Origin: Methanobacterium sp.
Lineage (GTDB): Archaea > Methanobacteriota > Methanobacteria > Methanobacteriales > Methanobacteriaceae
DNA length: 8,614 bases
Assembly: GCA_003158115.1 (NCBI GenBank)
Contig: PMGM01000053.1
Location: forward strand, 29,156-37,769
Direction: 5' to 3'
Shown here in pieces: positions 4,904 to 8,614 of this stretch. Each line of letters opens with the position of its first letter. Within the stretch, counting starts at the first letter, position 1. The notes under the pieces were generated by a model. It was not told where the DNA came from. It saw nothing but the letters and a program-made list of their open reading frames with translations, and made no database searches. The translations under genes and the position numbers were made by a program.

Positions 4904-5821
4904 ATGTTATATGGAATAGTAGATATTGGTTCAAATACAGTTCGATTAAATATTTATCGTTGTAATAACGACAAAATAAGTTTAGTAATTTCAAAAAAAG
5001 AAAGTTTAGGATTAGTATTTTATATTAACAATGAAATATTAACTGATAAGGGTATTGAAAGATTATTAGCCGTTCTTCAAGAAATGAAAGATAGTTTGGA
5101 CTATCTAAAAATTGATAACTACAGTTTCTTTGCCACAGCCTCTCTTAGAAATATTAGAAACAGTATCGATGTTATTCAAATTATTAAAGATGAGATAGGA
5201 CTTGAAATTGATTTATTGTCGGGTGAAGAAGAGGGAAATTTAAGTTTTTGTGGATCAATTCAAATTATTAAAAAAAACAATGGAATTCTAATTGATCTTG
5301 GTGGAGGAAGTGTTGAGATTGTATTTTTTAAAGATAAAAAGATACAAGACGGATACAGTATTCCCATAGGTTCCTTAAAAATGTTTAATGAATATGTTTC
5401 AGACATGATACCTAATAAAGAAGAGTGTATCTTGATTAAAGAAAGAACATACCTTGAATTAGATAAAATTGGTCTTAACTTTCCAGGAAAAATTCCATTT
5501 ATGTGTGGTGTAGGTGGAAGCATACGTGCAATTGAAAAAATATTATTGAATTTAGATTTATTAGAAAAAAAATCTGGTATAATAGATGTTAAAACATTAG
5601 AGCAATTAGAAATAAAGTTGAATCTCAATGTCCATGATTTCAATAATAAAGATATTTATGATCAGATATTACACGTAAAACCATCAAGGATACATACTTT
5701 AGTCCCTGCTTTATTAATATTAGAGTCGATTACTTCTTATTTTGGATGCGAACAGTTAGAAATTAGTAAATTTAGTGTTAGAGAAGGATATCTATATAAA
5801 AAAATATTAAAGAGGTTTTAA
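4904..5821 (+). CDS. ppx: Exopolyphosphatase, short Ppx/GppA type
   Basis: 305-residue member of the Ppx/GppA branch of the ASKHA ATPase fold, a cytoplasmic enzyme that removes terminal phosphate from polyphosphate; some relatives act on pppGpp. Motifs in order: DIGSNTVRL (7-15, phosphate-1 loop), ATASLRNIRN (77-86), LSGEEEGNLSF (105-115, holding the expected catalytic Glu), LIDLGGGSVEIV (129-140, phosphate-2 loop), CGVGGSIRAI (201-210) and PSRIHTLVPALLIL (260-273). It has only the two core domains, like short forms near 300-310 residues, and lacks the C-terminal HD-type extension of the roughly 510-residue E. coli enzyme. The start at 4904 gives the family-typical MLYGIVDIGSNT opening; an ATG at 4889 would add five residues. 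The TAA stop directly abuts the ppk ATG, so the two are co-translated. Polyphosphatase activity is inferred mainly from this pairing; GppA-like activity cannot be excluded. Confidence 0.9.
   Translation: MLYGIVDIGSNTVRLNIYRCNNDKISLVISKKESLGLVFYINNEILTDKGIERLLAVLQEMKDSLDYLKIDNYSFFATASLRNIRNSIDVIQIIKDEIGLEIDLLSGEEEGNLSFCGSIQIIKKNNGILIDLGGGSVEIVFFKDKKIQDGYSIPIGSLKMFNEYVSDMIPNKEECILIKERTYLELDKIGLNFPGKIPFMCGVGGSIRAIEKILLNLDLLEKKSGIIDVKTLEQLEIKLNLNVHDFNNKDIYDQILHVKPSRIHTLVPALLILESITSYFGCEQLEISKFSVREGYLYKKILKRF
5811..5816 (+). promoter_or_regulatory. Ribosome binding site of ppk inside the end of ppx
   Basis: AGAGGT within the last ppx codons, 5 nt before the ppk ATG. Together with the abutting TAA/ATG this indicates translational coupling. 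Confidence 0.7.
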
Positions 5822-7942
5822 ATGTCTACTAAAGATTACAGTTTCACACAAAACCGTGAGTTATCATGGTTAAACTTCAATGATCGTGTTCTAGAAGAAG
5901 CAGAGGATGGTTCGGTACCATTATTAGAACGTCTAAAATTTATATCTATTTTCACAAGTAATCTAGATGAATTTTATATGGTTAGATGTGGAAGTTTATA
6001 TGATATATCCCTTGTTGATAAGGGCTATATTGATAATAAAACTGGTCAAAATGCACAAGAACAATTAGATGCTATCTTTGATCGAACAAAAAGTCTATAT
6101 CAACGTAGAGATGATGTATTTAAATCTTTAAATAAACTTTTAAAAGCTGAAGGTATCTACGACTTAGACTTTGGAGATTTAACTAAAAGCGAATTAAAAT
6201 TTATCAATAAATATTTCTTCAATAACATACTTCCCATTTTATCACCACAAATTATCGATATACACCATCCTTTTCCACATTTATTAAATAAATCATTAAA
6301 TGTCATGCTGATAATGGAAAATGAAGGAAAAACATTGTATGGACTAATTCCTATTCCATCCTCATTACCTAAGGTAATATACTTCCCAAATAATCCTCTG
6401 CGCTATATTCTATTAGAAAAAATCATATACGAATATGTTAACGAGATATTTTCAAATTATCATGTAGAATTTAGAACAATTGTTTCTGTAACAAGAAATG
6501 CAGATATCGTCCTATCTAATTCCCAAATAGACGAAGATGAAGATTATAAAGGATACATGAAGAAACTTTTAAAGAAAAGAACTCGTTTAGCACCGATCAG
6601 ATTAGAATTCTATAAATATTCTGATCCAAATTTAAAAAAATTTCTATGCGACCATTTGAATATCCAAGAAAATCAAGTACAGGTCTCTAATGTTCCTTTA
6701 GAAATGAATTATGTTTATGATCTATATAGCCATGTAGATGAAATAAATAAGACAATATTCTATAAATTGTCATTCGATCCTTTTTATCCTAAAATACCTA
6801 ATTTTATTAAGGAAGGAAAGATAATTCCACAGTTAAAAAAGAGGGATTTTTTACTCTGCTTTCCATTTGATTCCATTAAACCTTTTTTAAGATTTTTAAA
6901 AGAAGTAGCCAACGATGAAAATGTAATTTCAATTAAAATTACTATTTATAGATTAGCTAGATCTTCCTCAATTATAAAATATTTATTGGAAGCAGCTGAA
7001 AATGGGAAGGATGTAACTGTTTTAATTGAACTCAGAGCCAGATTCGATGAAGAAAATAATATTCACTATGCGGGATTGTTAGAAGAAGCCGGATGCAGGA
7101 TTTTATACGGTTTTGAGGAGTTCAAGGTACATTCAAAAATTTTATTAATAACAAGAAAAGAGAAAAATAAATTTCAATATGTTACACAATTAGGAACTGG
7201 AAATTACAATGAAAAAACCAGTAAATTATACACAGATTATAGTTTTATTACAAGCAACAATGCTATTGGCGAAGATGCGGTATTATTCTTTAAAAACATG
7301 GCAATTTCGAATTTAAATGACGAATATAAACAGTTATTAGTCGCACCCTTTGGATTGAAGAAAAATTTGATAGAAAAAATCAACATTGAAATAGATAATG
7401 CAATGAATAACCGTCCAGCAAACATTATATTAAAAATGAATTCATTAACCGACAGAGAATTAATTGACATGCTAAGTAAAGCATCTAATGCTGGTGTTAA
7501 TATTAAATTAATTGTTAGATGTATTTGTTGTTTAATCCCAGGAATACCTAATAGAACAGAAAATATTGAAGTGATTAGTATAGTTGGTAGGTTTTTGGAA
7601 CATACAAGGATCTATTGCTTTGGTACTGGAGATGATACTTCAATATATTTATCGAGTGCCGATTTAATGACTAGAAATACTGAAAAAAGAGTTGAAATTG
7701 CTTTTCCTATTAATAATCCAATTTTAAAACTAAAAATCATGCATATGTTAGATATTATGTTTAATGATAATGTTAAAGCTCGAAAAATTAATGATAAAGG
7801 TAAATATGAAAAAGTTATCAGGTCAATTAATCTGATTGATTCCCAAAATTATTTTATGCATGATAATTTCTCAGAATATGAAGAAGAAGATAATGTTAGA
7901 GAATCATTTTTATCTAAAATAGCTCATTTTTTCCAGAGATAA
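5822..7942 (+). CDS. ppk: Polyphosphate kinase (PPK1)
   Basis: 706-residue PPK1, which reversibly transfers the gamma phosphate of ATP to a growing polyphosphate chain; E. coli PPK has 688. The N-terminal domain opens with NRELSWLNFNDRVLEEA (11-27) and FTSNLDEFYMVR (44-55). The head domain (about 115-305) contains SPQIIDIHHPFPHL. Two phospholipase-D-like catalytic domains follow. Active-site residues align with E. coli at a constant offset of +2: R377 in IYRLA (R375), R407 in ELRARFDE (R405), H437 in KVHSKI (H435, the phosphorylated histidine) and H594 in FLEHTRIY (H592). YVTQLGTGNYNEKTSKLYTDYSF follows H437, and LSSADLMTRNTEKRVE follows H594, as in the family. All key residues are present, so the enzyme should be active. 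A Glu-rich tail after DSQNYFM (from about 684) is the most divergent part. It is the second gene of the ppx-ppk operon. Confidence 0.97.
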   Translation: MSTKDYSFTQNRELSWLNFNDRVLEEAEDGSVPLLERLKFISIFTSNLDEFYMVRCGSLYDISLVDKGYIDNKTGQNAQEQLDAIFDRTKSLYQRRDDVFKSLNKLLKAEGIYDLDFGDLTKSELKFINKYFFNNILPILSPQIIDIHHPFPHLLNKSLNVMLIMENEGKTLYGLIPIPSSLPKVIYFPNNPLRYILLEKIIYEYVNEIFSNYHVEFRTIVSVTRNADIVLSNSQIDEDEDYKGYMKKLLKKRTRLAPIRLEFYKYSDPNLKKFLCDHLNIQENQVQVSNVPLEMNYVYDLYSHVDEINKTIFYKLSFDPFYPKIPNFIKEGKIIPQLKKRDFLLCFPFDSIKPFLRFLKEVANDENVISIKITIYRLARSSSIIKYLLEAAENGKDVTVLIELRARFDEENNIHYAGLLEEAGCRILYGFEEFKVHSKILLITRKEKNKFQYVTQLGTGNYNEKTSKLYTDYSFITSNNAIGEDAVLFFKNMAISNLNDEYKQLLVAPFGLKKNLIEKINIEIDNAMNNRPANIILKMNSLTDRELIDMLSKASNAGVNIKLIVRCICCLIPGIPNRTENIEVISIVGRFLEHTRIYCFGTGDDTSIYLSSADLMTRNTEKRVEIAFPINNPILKLKIMHMLDIMFNDNVKARKINDKGKYEKVIRSINLIDSQNYFMHDNFSEYEEEDNVRESFLSKIAHFFQR

Positions 7943-7973
7943 ATTTATTGTAAAATTAATTAAATCCATTTTC

Positions 7974-7998
7974 CTTAATTTTTTTATTAAGAAAATTT
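7974..7998. terminator. AT-rich hairpin between ppk and a convergent small gene
   Basis: CTTAAT (7974-7979) pairs with ATTAAG (7986-7991) around TTTTTT, then AAAATTTTT. T-rich on both strands, so it could end ppk in one direction and the small membrane gene in the other. The stem is only 6 bp of mostly A-T pairs. Confidence 0.45.
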
Positions 7999-8157
7999 TT
8001 ATTTATATTTATTTCTGTCCCTAACCTTTATAATTCCATATATAATAATTCCAATAACACCAGCTATAATAAATCCTAAAACGATTCCAATTACTAAAAC
8101 GCTGATGCCTGTAAATAGTGCAGCTATACCATTAGCTATTGCTGATATAATATCCAT
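7999..8157 (-). CDS. 52-residue membrane protein, unknown
   Basis: Reads from ATG at 8157 to TAA at 7999. It starts MDIISAIANGIAAL, continues through a long uninterrupted hydrophobic region (about 10-43, rich in Ile, Gly, Ala and Val, enough for one long or two short helices) and ends in a basic tail KVRDRNKYK (44-52). The positive tail after the hydrophobic part suggests that end stays in the cytoplasm. The composition is far from the surrounding AT-rich spacer (several Ala and Gly codons), which argues for a real gene. No Shine-Dalgarno is present, but a TATA-like element at 8177-8187 would start transcription almost at the ATG, so the message may be leaderless. It converges on ppk. No family recognised. 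Confidence 0.65.
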   Translation of the reverse strand: MDIISAIANGIAALFTGISVLVIGIVLGFIIAGVIGIIIYGIIKVRDRNKYK

Positions 8158-8176
8158 ACTATTAATATTGTTTTTT

Positions 8177-8187
8177 TATTATAAAAA
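8177..8187 (-). promoter_or_regulatory. TATA box of the 52-residue membrane protein gene
   Basis: TTTTTATAATAA-type element on the minus strand centred near 8182, about 25 bp before the ATG at 8157. That spacing predicts a leaderless transcript. Just upstream is an isolated G-run (CTCGGGGG on the minus strand, 8187-8194), unusual in this AT-rich region. Confidence 0.45.
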
Positions 8188-8412
8188 CCCCCGAGTTTAA
8201 AAGAATTGTTTTTATTATTCATTTAAATAAAATTCATTAAAGTCATAACAGCAAAACCACTTCTAAATAAATTAATATTTATCTAAAGATGATGTTAATG
8301 AAGAATATACTTCATTTTTATCAATAATTTAAAAATCGATATTAAAATAAATTCAAAACTAGGTGGGAATAACTCATAACTTACATGATTAGTATCTGTA
8401 TAAGATCCAAAC

Positions 8413-8449
8413 TTTTGAGGATAATTATAATAATTTATTCCCCTCAAAA
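8413..8449. repeat. Inverted repeat TTTTGAGG/CCTCAAAA downstream of the right-edge gene
   Basis: TTTTGAGG (8413-8420) and CCTCAAAA (8442-8449) form a perfect 8-bp stem with a 21-nt loop. A third copy of the arm, CCTCAAA, lies at 8460-8466 next to the stop codon of the right-edge gene. It may be a transcript-end structure for that gene, though no T-tract follows. Confidence 0.4.
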
Positions 8450-8466
8450 TGTACTAACTCCTCAAA

Positions 8467-8614
8467 TTAATTATCTTTATAAATACAAATATCATCAATA
8501 TTTTTAAACAACTGAATTTCTTTAATAATATTACTTAACTCAGTCATATCATTCTCAATTTCCAGATTACCTCTTTTAAATATTAATTGATTAGGTTTTA
8601 CTATAGATTTAATA
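8467..8614 (-). CDS. C-terminal part of an unrecognised protein (N-terminus off the right edge)
   Basis: An open frame enters from the right edge and ends at TAA (8467-8469), giving 48 visible codons. The visible part contains VKPNQLIFKRGNLEIEN and then a helical stretch MTELSNIIKEIQLFKNI, ending DDICIYKDN. The mix of charged and hydrophobic residues is protein-like and no stop interrupts it. I cannot assign a family from this fragment. Starting internally at ATG near 8551 would give a peptide of only 27 residues, so a partial gene is more likely. Confidence 0.55.
   Translation of the reverse strand, partial: IKSIVKPNQLIFKRGNLEIENDMTELSNIIKEIQLFKNIDDICIYKDN

Larger units (their letters stand above)
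8158..8466. other. AT-rich spacer at the right end
   Basis: No gene was seen on either strand beyond frames of about a dozen codons. It contains the TATA-like element and G-run at 8177-8194 and the inverted repeat at 8413-8449. Confidence 0.55.

Noticed and set aside
5260..5643. 127-codon minus-strand frame inside ppx
   Set aside because: Antisense shadow; ppx motifs on the plus strand explain this region.
7237..7470. 77-codon minus-strand frame inside ppk
   Set aside because: Antisense shadow of the catalytic domain of PPK1.

Overview
The window looks like a piece of an AT-rich archaeal chromosome, most likely a methanogen of the Methanobacteriales. The case rests on four things: a gene for the archaeal basal transcription factor TFE, an archaea-type RecJ-like DHH protein with DnaJ-type zinc fingers, Shine-Dalgarno sequences of the GAGGT/GGTGA type beside archaeal-style TATA boxes, and long AT-rich intergenic stretches. 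The genus is an inference; no rRNA or methanogenesis gene is present.

Layout. Bases 1-1538 (minus) carry most of a zinc-finger/S1/OB/DHH nucleic-acid enzyme whose C-terminus lies beyond the left edge. Just upstream of it on the same strand is a small secreted lipoprotein with four N-glycosylation sequons (1588-2079). A gene-free stretch (about 2089-2594) separates this pair from tspO (2595-3083, plus), a five-helix membrane protein with the TspO/MBR signature. tspO converges on tfe (3263-3784, minus); both ends carry hairpins overlapping the stop codons. A very small two-helix membrane ORF follows (3942-4088, minus), then about 800 bp without a convincing gene but with several clean palindromes. 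This leads into a tight ppx-ppk operon (4904-7942, plus): a short exopolyphosphatase/GppA-type phosphatase whose stop codon touches the start codon of a full-length polyphosphate kinase. A second small membrane protein gene (7999-8157, minus) converges on ppk, and the C-terminal 48 codons of an unrecognised protein enter from the right edge (8467-8614, minus).

How the genes work together. Only ppx-ppk form an obvious pathway: Ppk makes polyphosphate from ATP and Ppx hydrolyses it or acts on a related phosphoryl substrate, and the two are translationally coupled. The other genes look like independent housekeeping or envelope units.

No mobile element, CRISPR array, tRNA or rRNA was seen, and I found no clear new multi-gene system. 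The least explained signals are non-coding. Three CAC-N5-GTG palindromes lie upstream of ppx-ppk, two of them 21 bp apart just downstream of a TATA-like element. Related ATGGTA/TACCAT inverted repeats lie on both sides of tspO. The two tiny membrane proteins are also worth checking.
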